A stretch of 64,000 nucleotides of DNA, taken from the NCBI RefSeq assembly GCF_019578655.1, contig NC_063256.1, positions 28,444,342-28,508,341 of the forward strand, read 5' to 3'. The notes under the pieces were generated by a model. That model did not search any database. It was not told the DNA's origin and worked only from the letters and a program-made list of their open reading frames with translations. The position numbers and the translations under genes were made by a program. Source of the stretch: Ricinus communis. Taxonomy: Eukaryota; Streptophyta; Magnoliopsida; Malpighiales; Euphorbiaceae. Below are positions 34,531 to 46,655 of the stretch, in pieces; positions within the stretch are counted from its first letter, which is position 1, and each line of letters opens with the position of its first letter.

Positions 34531-36945
34531 GATTCATCTTCTACAAATACTGATTTTGAAACATGTGAAGGTCCTGGAATTTGTACAGGTCCTTGTTGTA
34601 ATTCAACTTTAAATGTTTTAACAAAAGAAACCCTTTCTGATCTTTTTGAATTAGTTGACAAAATTAATGACCCTTCTGATAGAGAAAAATACTTTTTAAA
34701 ATTAAGAGATATTGTTTTGCATAATGAAATTCAAAAATCTGAACCTATTCCTTATAACTTAAAAGAAATTTTTCAAAGATTTGACTCAAAATCTTCTAGA
34801 AATTCTACACCTAATATTCAAGATTTACAAGAAGAAATTAAAAATATAAAACAAGAAATTAATAATTTAAAAAATGAAAATTTAGATTTCAAAGAAAGAA
34901 TTTTAAAATTGGAACTAAATAGGAAAAATAAAGATATTACTTTGAGTCCTCCAAAATACGAATGATTCTCATATTAATGAATTTTTAGCTCATATTACCA
35001 GAGTAAATTTTCATAAATGGTTTATTTTTGTTAGAATTCTTATAAATGATTTTAAAATTGAGACAATTGCTTTAGTTGATTCTGGAGCAGACCAAAATTG
35101 TATACAAGAAGGAATTGTACCTACAGTTTTTTGAAAAACAACCGAAAAATTACATCACCGATGGTTCAAGAATGCAAATAAATTATAAACTTTCTAAAGT
35201 TAAAATTTGTAATGATGGATTGTGTTTTTACACTTCTTTTATTCTAATAAAAAATCTATCTGCTACTGTTATTCTTGGAACTCCATTTTTAGCATTACTT
35301 TATCCTTTCACAGTTGACACACACGGTATCAAAACTAGATTATTAGGAAAAGAAATTTGTTTTAAATTCATCTTCTCTGAGCAAGAAAAGGACATAAATG
35401 TTTTGAAGAAAAATTGTGTTTTTAATGATCTTATTAGTCAAAAGAAAAACAAATCGCTTTTTTAAACAAAGAAATCTTATCTTTAAAGATTAAAGAAGAG
35501 TTAGACCTTGATGTGACAAAAGCCAAAATAAAAGATATCGAGAATCTCTTTACTAAAGACTTATGTGCACCTGTCCCAAATGCTTTTTGGAATAGGAAAA
35601 AACATGTGATATCTTTACCTTATGTTAAAGATTTTTCTGAAAATAACATACCAACAAAATCACATGCTATACATATGAACACAGAACTTGAAAATCATTG
35701 TAAGAAAGAAATAGATGAATTATTACAAAAGGGGTTAATTCGTAATTCTAGTTCTCCTGAGCTGCTATGCTTTCTATGTCTATAATGCAGCTGAGAAGGA
35801 ACGTGGTGTACCCAGACTTGTCATAAATTATAAACCTTTAAATAAAGTTTTAGAATGGATTAGATACCCTTTACCTAACAAAAGAGATTTGTTGAAAAAA
35901 CTTTATGATTCAAAAATTTATTCTAAGTTTGACATGAAATCTGGTTTTTGGCAAATCCAAATAGATGAAAAGGATCGTTATAAAACTGGTTTTAATGTTC
36001 CTTTCGGTCATTATGAATGGAATGTCATGCCATTTGGATTAAAAAATGCACCATCTGAATTCCAGAGAATTATGAATGACATTTTTCATGATCATCAATC
36101 ATTTACCATTGTTTACATTGATGATGTGTTAGTCTTTTCAAATTCATTAGCACAACATTTTTCTCATTTGCATAAGTTTTACAATATAATTAAACAAAAT
36201 GGTTTAGTAGTTTCTGCACCTAAAATGAAACTATGTCAAACAAAAATTAGATTTCTTGGACATGAAATTTTTGAAAATAATGTTTCACCTATTTCAAGAG
36301 TTTTGGAATTTACTTCCAAATTTTCTGATGAAATTAAGGACAAAAATCAACTTCAAAGATTTTTGGGATGCCTTAATTATGTATCTGATTTCTTTAAGGA
36401 TATTAGAATCCTCTGTAAACCTTTGTTCAATCGTCTTAGGAAAAATCCAAAACCCTGGACCCATGAACACACTCAAGTCGTACAAACTATTAAACAAAAA
36501 ATTCGTCATTTACCTTGTCTATCCATACCACATCCCAATGCCTTTCTCATAGTAGAAACGGATGCCTCTGATTTAGGTTTTGGAGGTATTCTCAAACAGA
36601 GGTTACCTAATCAAAATACAGAGTCTTTGGTTAGATTTCACTCTGGAGCATGGAATGAAACCCAATCTAAATACTCTACTATTAAAAAAGAGCTTTTATC
36701 AATTGTTTTGTGTATTACAAAATTTGAAGATGATTTAGTTGGAAAACATTTTTACTACGTATTGATTGTAGTCGCAAAAACATTTTAGAAAAGGATGTTA
36801 AAAATTTTATTTCAAAACAAGTTTTTGCCGGGATGGCAAGCACTATTAGGAATATTTGATTTTGATATTGAGTATATTAAAGGTTCTTCAAATTCTTTGC
36901 CTGATTTTTGACAAGAGAATTTTTGCAGGAAATAAATCAAGCTAA
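34531..36945 (+). pseudogene. EPRV-B block: ORF1 3' half (coat C-terminus to RNase H)
   Basis: Starts in the acidic coat protein tail (SSSTNTDFETCEGPGICTG), then a coiled-coil-like segment (LQEEIKNIKQEINNLKNEN), protease DSGAD, RT and RNase H. The catalytic YIDD box is intact at 36114-36125 in a 299-codon RT frame (35889-36788). Frame breaks occur near 34945, 35130, 35450, 35757, 36750 and 36830. At several, sister blocks differ exactly at a CTG, CCTGG or homopolymer. ORF1 stop TAA is 36943-36945, followed five bases later by an intact ORF2. Confidence 0.85.
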
Positions 36946-36950
36946 TTCTT

Positions 36951-38138
36951 ATGGGCACTCCCATAAAGAAAAAATTATCTCCAGCCGATTTTGCGGCTAA
37001 AAAGTCTGGACAATCTTCGTTGATTTCTACCAACAGATTTGAAATACTTGACAAAACTCCTCCTACCCCACCTAAACCATCCAACTTTTTACAAACTGTT
37101 ACAAAACCAGGTTCTTCTAAAACCGAACCACCCAAATATTTCACAAAACCTCAACACCAAATTGTAACTATTCTTGAAAGCGAAATATTCAATGGAAATT
37201 TAGAAAATCCTAATTACCAACAGTTATTCCAATACATTTTTCCCTCTGGACAATTCTTCATTCCTGAAAGTTCGTACAAATTAAAAAACTTTTACGAACT
37301 TATTCTTTTGGACACTCACTCAATAGAAATTGAACATTCCTTTGATAAAGATGTTCCTGAAAAGATCTCCTATTCAAAATGCAGAATTTTGAAAGTCCTT
37401 ACCCTAACCGACTGGAACCAAAATCCTTATACTGCCAAAAAATTTTCTGTTACTTTTACACCTCCTTGTTTCAATTATTTTGATTACAAGAAAGCCTGGT
37501 ACTATACTTTTTATCTTCGAAATTGGAACCATTCCTGGTTCTTTATGTTTCACAAAACCAACTCAAAGACCTTTCCCAATTGGTTTTCTGATTGGTGGAC
37601 ATATTTTGGACTATGCCCAGAAATTTTACCTACCAAAATTATGGAAGGATTTACTATCTTTAAAGAAAAATTACCCATTCTTAAACATGACAAATTGATT
37701 ATTTTTTCTGAAACTTTTAACCTACCTTGGATATTTTCTTGGCAATTCAAGGTGAAGCCTTATAAACCCTCTCCAAATGTAAATTCTATTGCCTGCTTAG
37801 TTCGAGAATATAGTGTCAAATGGTGGACAAACTGCAAAGACATTCAAGCCAATAAAGAAACTGTTTTGAAACATTTTGCGGGAAAAAATCCCATGATAGC
37901 CGGCACAAGTCAATCTATGGAACAATTTAACTTTTTATCGGACAAAAGTAAAATTTTAGCAAAATTGTCTGGAAATACAACAAAGAAGGAATTCAAAGCA
38001 GCCTTGGAACAAGCTTTGTCACAAGTCTCTGGAGATAGTGACAATGAAGACTCTGGAAGCACTAGTGGACCCAGCTTTACTCCTCAAAATGAAGATGATT
38101 GTTATGGACTCGATAATTATGACATTATTTTTGACTAA
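36951..38138 (+). CDS. EPRV-B ORF2, intact 395-residue protein of unknown function
   Basis: The only unbroken ORF2 in the window, ATG to TAA. The N-terminus is basic (MGTPIKKKLSPADFAAKKSG), followed by a Pro-rich linker and a central aromatic domain of about 200 residues. The domain has DYKKAWYYTFYL, HSWFFMF, WFSDWWTYFG and a later VKWWTNC. EPRV-A ORF2 keeps the same skeleton (DYxxAWxxTFxL, HSW, WFxxWWxxxG), so the aromatic positions are under constraint. The C-terminus is Ser/Asp/Glu-rich and ends DCYGLDNYDIIFD, acidic like the EPRV-A end. No signal peptide, membrane helix or nuclease motif was seen. Known florendovirus ORF2 proteins lack an assigned role. A coat accessory, silencing suppressor or transactivator role would be speculation. 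Confidence 0.8.
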   Translation: MGTPIKKKLSPADFAAKKSGQSSLISTNRFEILDKTPPTPPKPSNFLQTVTKPGSSKTEPPKYFTKPQHQIVTILESEIFNGNLENPNYQQLFQYIFPSGQFFIPESSYKLKNFYELILLDTHSIEIEHSFDKDVPEKISYSKCRILKVLTLTDWNQNPYTAKKFSVTFTPPCFNYFDYKKAWYYTFYLRNWNHSWFFMFHKTNSKTFPNWFSDWWTYFGLCPEILPTKIMEGFTIFKEKLPILKHDKLIIFSETFNLPWIFSWQFKVKPYKPSPNVNSIACLVREYSVKWWTNCKDIQANKETVLKHFAGKNPMIAGTSQSMEQFNFLSDKSKILAKLSGNTTKKEFKAALEQALSQVSGDSDNEDSGSTSGPSFTPQNEDDCYGLDNYDIIFD

Positions 38139-38355
38139 ATGGACAAGGAATCTTTTTCACAAGTGGAAGAAAACGGACAAAAGAAGATGATAAGGATGAA
38201 CAAAGTAATGGACAAGAATAATGGACAAAACAAGAAGACAAAATAAGATGATAAGAATGGACAAAGTGGCGGACAAGAATCTTTTCTTTTTGACAAAGTA
38301 GTTTTTGTAACGGACTCAAGCTTGTTTGAAGTCCGAATAGTGTCCTACTTCTTAT

Positions 38356-38363
38356 TATAAATA
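38356..38363 (+). promoter_or_regulatory. EPRV-B pregenomic TATA box
   Basis: TATAAATA in the ORF2-to-PBS leader, about 170 bp before the primer-binding site. Identical copies occur at 45483-45490, 45768-45775 and 54854-54861. Transcription should start about 30 bp downstream. Confidence 0.75.
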
Positions 38364-38443
38364 GATGTAAATTAGATGAAGGAGGCATCACTTGAATGCT
38401 TGAACTATCTTCCCTACTATCTCTCTTTGTAAAATCTTCTTTC

Positions 38444-38449
38444 AATAAA
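38444..38449 (+). terminator. EPRV-B poly(A) signal
   Basis: AATAAA about 90 bp after the TATA box and 75 bp before the primer-binding site, which implies a short terminally redundant region in the pregenomic RNA. Copies are at 45571-45576, 45856-45861 and 54942-54947. Confidence 0.65.
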
Positions 38450-38524
38450 AGTTTAAATTATTTACTTATATCTTTTATTTTCTATTATTATTATTTCTCT
38501 ATTATTCTGATCCTGCTCCGCAAA

Positions 38525-38538
38525 TGGTATCAGAGCCT
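38525..38538 (+). promoter_or_regulatory. EPRV-B tRNA-Met primer-binding site
   Basis: TGGTATCAGAGCCT matches the complement of the initiator tRNA-Met 3' end for 12-13 bases. This is the only plus-strand copy in the cluster; an inverted copy is at 46581-46594. The leader to the ATG at 38686 contains a short repeated word, gttggtcagcc (38572 and 38592). Confidence 0.85.
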
Positions 38539-38685
38539 AGTCATTAAACTCGTAATATTGTTTAAGGTAGCGTTGGTCAGCCTGGTTTTCCGTTGGTCAG
38601 CCGTTTTCCCAATTATCGATCAAGGCAGTCCCGGTAGGTGGTCCTACTATCCTAAACATTATTTACTTGTTTATTGTCTTTGGTA

Positions 38686-41600
38686 ATGACATCGTTGTTT
38701 CGCAGTTTTAGTAGTCGAGAAATAGTTTCTTCTTCTTCTTCTTCTCTTTCTGATTTAAATTCGAAGAATTTGTTCATTCAAGGGTCTAATATCTCGGAAA
38801 TAGAAAATCAGTTACATAATTGGTCCATCCCTAAACAAAATGTTAATAGCATTTATCGAATTGGAACTTTTGATTTTGCACAAAATTATTCTATTAAACA
38901 AACTGAACAAACTATTGCTTTAAACAAATCTCATGAAAATTTACATTTACTTTCGTCTTCCGCATTGCATGAACATATTAAAAAGAAATTTAAATTTTTA
39001 CATATAGGCATGGTTCAAATTCTTTGTTAAACCTTTATTTAGAATTGGATTGGACATACCTATTTTCCTTTGTTTAAGAGATGCAAGACATTTGAATTTT
39101 TCAAATTCACTTTTGGCTATGGTCGAATCAAATTTAGCCAATGGTCCCATCTATTTTAATTGTTATCCAAATTTTTCAATTTCATTATTTGATTCAAATA
39201 TTTTAGATACTTTAATTTTAACTGTTAAAACAAAAAATATGGATTTTACTTTGAAAATTCTAGATCTATACTGTCATTTATAGGATCTACTATAAAGTAA
39301 TGACAACAACTATAGATCCTAGAGCAAGACATTCTTTAACAAGAAATGAAACGGTTTTATTTGAAGCTAATCCTTTACATTCTAAAATACAAGTCCCCAA
39401 AAGACTAAAATGGAATGAATTATCGCGAAGTCGGAACTTGGGATTTACAAGAAATTAATAAGCCTCAGTCTATAGAAAATAATTCTAGAGTTTCACAAAT
39501 TTTAGAGCAATCAAATGGTTCCGTTCAAATAAGTTTTTCACCTACTTTTGTACCTTCATCTAGATTGTCTACTTTTGAAAATTCTAGACCTTCCACACAC
39601 ACAACACGTTTTCCAAATTCTAATACAAATTTACAAGGAGTTGATTTTGAAAATAGGATTCCTCAACCTTTTACACCGACTAATATAGAACAAGATAAAA
39701 ATTCGATGAACTGTTTTGTCACCTTCTAGATCAACTATGGAAAATTTTTCAACTTTAAATATGATTTTTACACCTTTTGAAATAGATAAACCTTTTTTAC
39801 GATCCGATTATTACCATATAAGAAATCATGAAAAAGTTTTATGGTTTCAAAATCATTTTTCAAAGGGGGAGAGAGACTATTCAAGAGAAATTTTATGAAT
39901 ATTTGAATTCTGTTAAGGTAAATGTTCCGTTTTTTATCTGGTTTGAAATTTATTGTAACAATAATGATATAGAATTTCCTTTTAAAAATATTTTTACAAA
40001 TGATAGAGTTTCTAAAACTTGGAATACAACCGTAGGAAATAAACAAATTATTTCTGTTCATCCACCTTTAGAAGAAGTTAAAATAAACGTTCATAATCGG
40101 GGAAATAATTGCTTCACCCTTTAAAAGGATAAGCTCTGAGAATGACGACAAACTCCCTTTACTAAAAGATATTAGAAATGTTCAAAATCAAAATAATTAT
40201 ACAAATCAAATTCTTTTTACAATTGCTTCACAACTTGATAGGATAGAGACATCTAGCCTAAATAATCAAGCACCTAGGCTGGTGGTATACCTATGAAACC
40301 TATTTTTCAACCCCATGAGATTCCTGAACAACAATTAATTAAATTAAATGATAAAGATGATATTTTGAACCAAATAAATTTAAAATTAGCTAGTCTGTCC
40401 TTAAAAGATAAACCTTCTGTTAGTGTACTTGATTCTGATAATCTTGAACAAAATAAAGTTAAAAATTTAGAGAGTCAATTTATTAACGATAAAATTGAAA
40501 TAAATAAAATATACCATAATAAAGGTTTTGACAAACCTAGGACTAGACATTATTATCCTAGACCTACTCCTCCAGATGTCTTGTTTGAGGAAAGAGTTAG
40601 CTTTACTCAAGCAAAATATGATGGAGATTCTGTTTATGAATGGAACTTAGATGGTCTCTCTGAATATCAGATTTTAAATTTGTTACAAGAAATGACCATG
40701 GCACATACTTAGATGCGAGCCGGATCTGTAAATAATATCGATAAAAAAATAGCTCGGATGTTAATATCCGGCTTCAATCGGTCAATTAAAAGGATGGTGG
40801 GATAATTACACCTCCTTAGAAGATAAATCAAGGATTTTAAATACTAGGAAAATAGTTATAAAAACTGAAAATCAAACATCTATTCAAACTGAAGAAGAAG
40901 ATGCTGTTGCAACTTTACTTTTTGCTATTACAAAATGTTTTGTTGGTGAACCTAATCAATATCAAATTCGATCTTCTGAAATTATTTCAAATCTAACTTG
41001 TCCTAAACTTCAAGATTTTCGTTGGTACAAAGATGTCTTTTTAACAAAAGTTTTCTCTAGAACTGATTGTAACCATAGTTTTTGGAAAGAAAGATTTATT
41101 GCTGGTTTACCTAAATTATTCGCTGAAAAAGTTAGAACAAGGATTGGAGATTTTTATGGAAATACTATTCCTTATGATACTTTAACCTATGGAGAAATTA
41201 TTAATTTTATTAATAATGAAGGCTTAGCTTTGTGCACTGATTTGAAATTAAAAGCCAAAATTAAAAATGAATTCTCACAATCTAGAAAGGAGTTAGGAGA
41301 TTTACATTTTCAATATGGCTATGAACGTATTCAAGCCCCTTCCTCAAAAACTAAAAAATATCCGAAAAGAAAATCTTCTAATAAAAATTATAGAAAAATA
41401 CTTGAATTTTCAAAAACCTTCTTCATCCAAAAATATTTTTCAAAATAAAAATAAAAATAATAAAAAGAAAGGTCCTCCCTATTCATTACAAATGTGGTCG
41501 TGTTGGTCATTTTAAATCCCAATGTAGGATGAAAGAAAAAATTAATAAATTAGACATCTCCGATAAACTTAAAGATCAAATGCTTAATCTTTTACTATCG

Positions 41601-44072
41601 TCTGATTCGAAATTCTGATTTAAGTGATTTTGAAGAAAATAATTTAAATATTCTAAGTGATTCATCTTCTACAAATACTGATTTTGAAACATGTGAAGGT
41701 CCTGGAATTTGTACAGGTCCTTGTTGTAATTCAACTTTAAATGTTTTAACAAAAGAAACCCTTCCGATCTTTTTGAATTAGTTGACAAAATTAATGACCC
41801 TTCTGATAGAGAAAAATACTTTTTAAAATTAAGAGATATTGTTTTGCATAATGAAATTCAAAAATCTGAACCTATTCCTTATAACTTAAAAGAAATTTTT
41901 CAAAGATTTGACTCAAAATCTTCTAGAAATTCTACACCTAATATTCAAGATTTACAAGAAGAAATTAAAAATATAAAACAAGAAATTAATAATTTAAAAA
42001 ATGAAAATTTAGATTTCAAAGAAAGAATTTTAAAATTGGAACTAAATAGGAAAAATAAAGATATTGCTGAGTCCTCTGAAAATACGAATGATTCTCATAT
42101 TAATGAATTTTTAGCTCATATTACCAGAGTAAATTTTCATAAATGGTTTATTTTTGTTAGAATTCTTATAAATGATTTTAAAATTGAGACAATTGCTTTA
42201 GTTGATTCTGGAGCAGACCAAAATTGTATACAAGAAGGAATTGTACCTACACAGTTTTTTGAAAAAACAACTGAAAAATTACATACTGCTGATGGTTCAA
42301 GAATGCAAATAAATTATAAACTTTCTAAAGTTAAAATTTGTAATGATGGATTGTGTTTTTACACTTCTTTTATTCTAATAAAAAATCTATCTGCTACTGT
42401 TATTCTTGGAACTCCATTTTTAGCATTACTTTATCCTTTCACAGTTGACACACACGGTATCAAAACTAGATTATTAGGAAAAGAAATTTGTTTTAAATTC
42501 ATCTTCTCTGAGCAAGAAAAGGACATAAATGTTTTGAAGAAAAATTGTATTTTTAATGATCTTATTAGTCAAAAGAAAAAACAAATCGCTTTTTTAAACA
42601 AAGAAATCTTATCTTTAAAGATTAAAGAAGAGTTAGACCTTGATGTGACAAAAGCCAAAATAAAAGATATCGAGAATCTCTTTACTAAAGACTTATGTGC
42701 ACCTGTCCCAAATGCTTTTTGGAATAGGAAAAAACATGTGATATCTTTACCTTATGTTAAAGATTTTTCTGAAAATAACATACCAACAAAATCACATACT
42801 ATACATATGAACACAGAACTTGAAAATCATTGTAAGAAAGAAATAGATGAATTATTACAAAAGGGGTTAATTCGTAATTCTAGTTCTCCCCGTTTTCTAT
42901 GTCTATAATGCAATTTGAGAAGGAACGTGGTGTACCCAGACTTGTCATAAATTATAAACCTTTAAATAAAGTTTTAGAATGGATTAGATACCCTTTACCT
43001 AACAAAAGAGATTTGTTGAAAAACTTTATGATTCAAAAATTTATTCTAAGTTTGACATGAAATCTGGTTTTTGGCAAATCCAAATAGATGAAAAGGATCG
43101 TTATAAAACTGGTTTTAATGTTCCTTTCGGTCATTATGAATGGAATGTCATGCCATTTGGATTAAAAAATGCACCATCTGAATTCCAGAGAATTATGAAT
43201 GACATTTTCATGATCATCAATCATTTACCATTGTTTACATTGATGATGTGTTAGTCTTTTCAAATTCATTAGCACAACATTTTTCTCATTTGCATAAGTT
43301 TTACAATATAATTAAACAAAATGGTTTAGTAGTTTCTGCACCTAAAATGAAACTATGTCAAACAAAAATTAGATTTCTTGGACATGAAATTTTTGAAAAT
43401 AATGTTTCACCTATTTCAAGAGTTTTGGAATTTACTTCCAAATTTCCTGATGAAATTAAGGACAAAAATCAACTTCAAAGATTTTTGGGATGCCTTAATT
43501 ATGTATCTGATTTCTTTAAGGATATTAGAATCCTCTGTAAACCTTTGTTCAATCGTCTTAGGAAAAATCCAAAACCCTGGACCCATGAACACACTCAAGT
43601 CGTACAAACTATTAAACAAAAAATTTGTCATTTACCTTGTCTATCCATATCACATCCCAATGCCTTTCTCATAGTAGAAACGGATGCCTCTGATTTAGGT
43701 TTTGGAGGTATTCTCAAACAGAGGTTACCTAATCAAAATACAGAGTCTTTGGTTAGATTTCACTCTGGAGCATGGAATGAAACTCAATCTAAATACTCTA
43801 CTATTAAAAAAGAGCTTTTATCAATTGTTTTGTGTATTACAAAATTTGAAGATGATTTAGTTGGAAAACATTTTTTACTACGTATTGATTGTAGTGCTGC
43901 AAAAAACATTTTAGAAAAGGATGTTAAAAATTTTATTTCAAAACAAGTTTTTGCCAGATGGCAAGCACTATTAGGAATATTTGATTTTGATATTGAGTAT
44001 ATTAAAGGTTCTTCAAATTCTTTGCCTGATTTTTTGACAAGAGAATTTTTGCAGGGAAATAAATCAAGCTAA
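38686..44072 (+). pseudogene. EPRV-B ORF1, complete span: MP-CP-PR-RT-RNase H
   Basis: The single full-length span of ORF1 in the cluster, about 1,795 codons if unbroken. The movement protein starts MTSLFRSFSS at 38686 and carries FLCLRDAR (30K aspartate, about 39075). The linker and coat protein contain YYPRPTPPDVLFEE (about 40549), SVYEWNLDGLSEYQIL and the knuckle near 41490. Protease DSGAD is at about 42206, RT has QIMNDIF-type motifs and YIDD is disrupted by a one-base loss near 43210. RNase H is unbroken to TAA 44070-44072. More than ten small breaks exist (for example 39020, 39290, 39410, 39700, 40100, 40280, 40710, 41480, 41610, 41764, 42890, 43020). Many coincide with CTG/CAG sites that are regular in sister blocks. 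Whether a functional frame exists in the real DNA is therefore unresolved. Confidence 0.85.
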
Positions 44073-44077
44073 TTCTT

Positions 44078-45265
44078 ATGGGCACTCCCATAAAGAAAAA
44101 ATTATCTCCAGCCGATTTTGCGGCTAAAAAGTCTGGACAATCTTCGTTGATTTCTACCAACAGATTTGAAATACTTGACAAAACTCCTTCTACCCCACCT
44201 AAACCATCCAACTTTTTACAAATCATTACAAAACCAGTTCTTCTAAAACCGAACCACCCAAATATTTCACAAAACCTCAACACCAAATTGTAACTATTCT
44301 TGAAAGCGAAATATTCAATGGAAATTTAGAAAATCCTAATTACCAACAGTTATTCCAATACATTTTTCCCTCTGGACAATTCTTCATTCCTGAAAGTTCG
44401 TACAAATTAAAAAACTTTTACGAACTTATTCTTTTGGACACTCACTCAATAGAAATTGAACATTCCTTTGATAAAGATGTTCCTGAAAAGATCTCCTATT
44501 CAAAATGCAGAATTTTGAAAGTCCTTACCCTAACCGACTGGAACCAAAATCCTTATAATCGCCAAAAATTTTCACATTACTTTTACACCTCCTTGTTTCA
44601 ATTATTTTGATTACAAGAAAGCCTGGTACTATACTTTTTATCTTCGAAATTGGAACCATTCCTGGTTCTTTATGTTTCACAAAACCAACTCAAAGACCTT
44701 TCCCAATTGGTTTTCTGATTGGTGGACATATTTTGGACTATGCCCAGAAATTTTACCTACCAAAATTATGGAAGGATTTACTATCTTTAAAGAAAAATTA
44801 CCCATTCTTAAACATGACAAATTGATTATTTTTTCTGAAACTTTTAACCTACCTTGGATATTTTCTTGGCAATTCAAGGTGAAGCCTTATAAACCCTCTC
44901 CAAATGTAAATTCTATTGCCTGCTTAGTTCGAGAATATAGTGTCAAATGGTGGACAAACTGCAAAGACATTCAAGCCAATAAAGAAACTGTTTTGAAACA
45001 TTTTGCGGGAAAAAATCCCATGATAGCCGGCACAAGTCAATCTATGGAACAATTTAACTTTTTATCGGACAAAAGTAAAATTTTAGCAAAATTGTCTGGA
45101 AATACAACAAAGAAGGAATTCAAAGCAGCCTTGGAACAAGCTTTGTCACAAGTCTCTGGAGATAGTGACAATGAAGACTCTGGAAGCACTAGTGGACCTA
45201 GCTTTACTCCTCAAAATGAAGATGATTGTTATGGACTCGACAATTATGACATTATTTTTGACTAA
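44078..45265 (+). pseudogene. EPRV-B ORF2, second copy with frame breaks
   Basis: Exactly 7,127 bp after the intact ORF2 and the same overall length. Breaks occur near 44237 and 44556-44575, where the sister copy has CAG and CTG words. The C-terminal two-thirds (44672-45265) is unbroken and retains WFSDWWTYFG. Differences from the intact copy are otherwise very few. Confidence 0.85.
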
Positions 45266-45626
45266 ATGGACAAGGAATCTTTTTCACAAGTGGAAGAAAA
45301 CGGACAAAAGAAGATGATAAGGATGAACAAAGTAATGGACAAGAATAATGGACAAAACAAGAAGACAAAATAAGATGATAAGAATGGACAAAGTGGCGGA
45401 CAAGAATCTTTTCTTTTTGACAAAGTAGTTTTTGTAACGGACTCAAGCTTGTTTGAAGTCCGAATAGTGTCCTACTTCTTATTATAAATAGATGTAAATT
45501 AGATGATGGAGGCATCACTTGAATGCTTGAACTATCTTCCCTACTATCTCTCTTTGTAAAATCTTCTTTCAATAAAAGTTTAAATTATTTACTTATATCT
45601 TTTATTTTCTATTATTATTATTTCTA

Positions 45627-45884
45627 AGAATAATGGACAAAACAAGAAGACAAAATAAGATGATAAGAATGGACAAAGTGGCGGACAAGAATCTTTTCTT
45701 TTTGACAAAGTAGTTTTTGTAACGGACTCAAGCTTGTTTGAAGTCCGAATAATGTCCTACTTCTTATTATAAATAGATGTAAATTAGATGAAGGAGGCAT
45801 CACTTGAATGCTTGAACTATCTTCCCTACTATCTCTCTTTGTAAAATCTTCTTTCAATAAAAGTTTAAATTATTTACTTATATT
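45627..45884 (+). repeat. duplicated EPRV-B leader/promoter segment
   Basis: After one leader (45266-45626), the sequence steps back and repeats about 258 bp of it, from agaataatggacaaaac to the poly(A)-signal region, including a second TATA box (45768-45775) and AATAAA (45856-45861). It then joins an inverted movement protein block. Confidence 0.85.
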
Positions 45885-46433
45885 TTTTGTTTTAACAGTT
45901 AAAATTAAAGTATCTAAAATATTTGAATCAAATAATGAAATTGAAAAATTTGGATAACAATTAAAATAGACAGGACCATTGGCTAAATTTGATTCAGCCA
46001 TAGCCAAAAGTGAATTTGAAAAATTCAAATGTCTTGCATCTCTTAAACAAAGGAAAATAGGTATGTCCAATCCAATTCTAAATAAAGGTTTAACAGCAAT
46101 TTGAACCATGCCTATATGTAAAAATTTAAATTTCTTTTTAATATGTTCATGCAATGCAGAAGACGAAAGTAAATGTAAATTTTCATGAGATTTGTTTAAA
46201 GCAATAGTTTGTTCAGTTTGTTTAATAGAATAATTTTGTGCAAAATCAAAAGTTCCAATTCGATAAATGCTATTAACATTTTGTTTAGGGATGGACCAAT
46301 TATGTAACTGATTTTCTATTTCTGAGATATTAGACCCTTGAACAGTAAATTCTTCAGAATTTAAATCAGAAAGAGAAGAAGAAGAAGAAGAAACTATTTC
46401 TCGACTACTAAAACTGCGAAACAACGATGTCAT
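45885..46433 (-). pseudogene. EPRV-B movement protein N-terminal part, inverted and unbroken
   Basis: From the ATG at 46433 down, the frame is open through the N-terminal Ser-rich segment, KFLHIGMVQIAVKPL and the 30K aspartate in FLCLRDAR, to LTVKTKN where the block ends. Compared with the plus-strand copy at 38686, which has a break near 39015, this copy is continuous. It shows that breaks differ between otherwise near-identical copies. Only the first ~185 residues are present, so no full movement protein is encoded. Confidence 0.85.
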
Positions 46434-46655
46434 TACCAAAGACAATAAACAAGTAAATAATGTTTAGGATAGTAGGACCACCTACCGGGACTGCCTTGAC
46501 CGATAATTGGGAAAACGGCTGACCAACGGAAAACCAGGTTGACCAACGCTACCTTAAACAATATTACGAGTTTAATGACTAGGCTCTGATACCATTTGCG
46601 GAGCAGGATCAGAATAATAGAGAAATAATAATAATAGAAAATAAAAGATATAAGT
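46434..46655 (-). promoter_or_regulatory. inverted EPRV-B leader with primer-binding site
   Basis: Minus-strand leader from the R region to the movement protein ATG, with the tRNA-Met primer-binding site at 46594-46581. The TATA box is not included. The paired words of the leader (ggctgaccaacgg, 46517-46529) are present. Confidence 0.8.
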
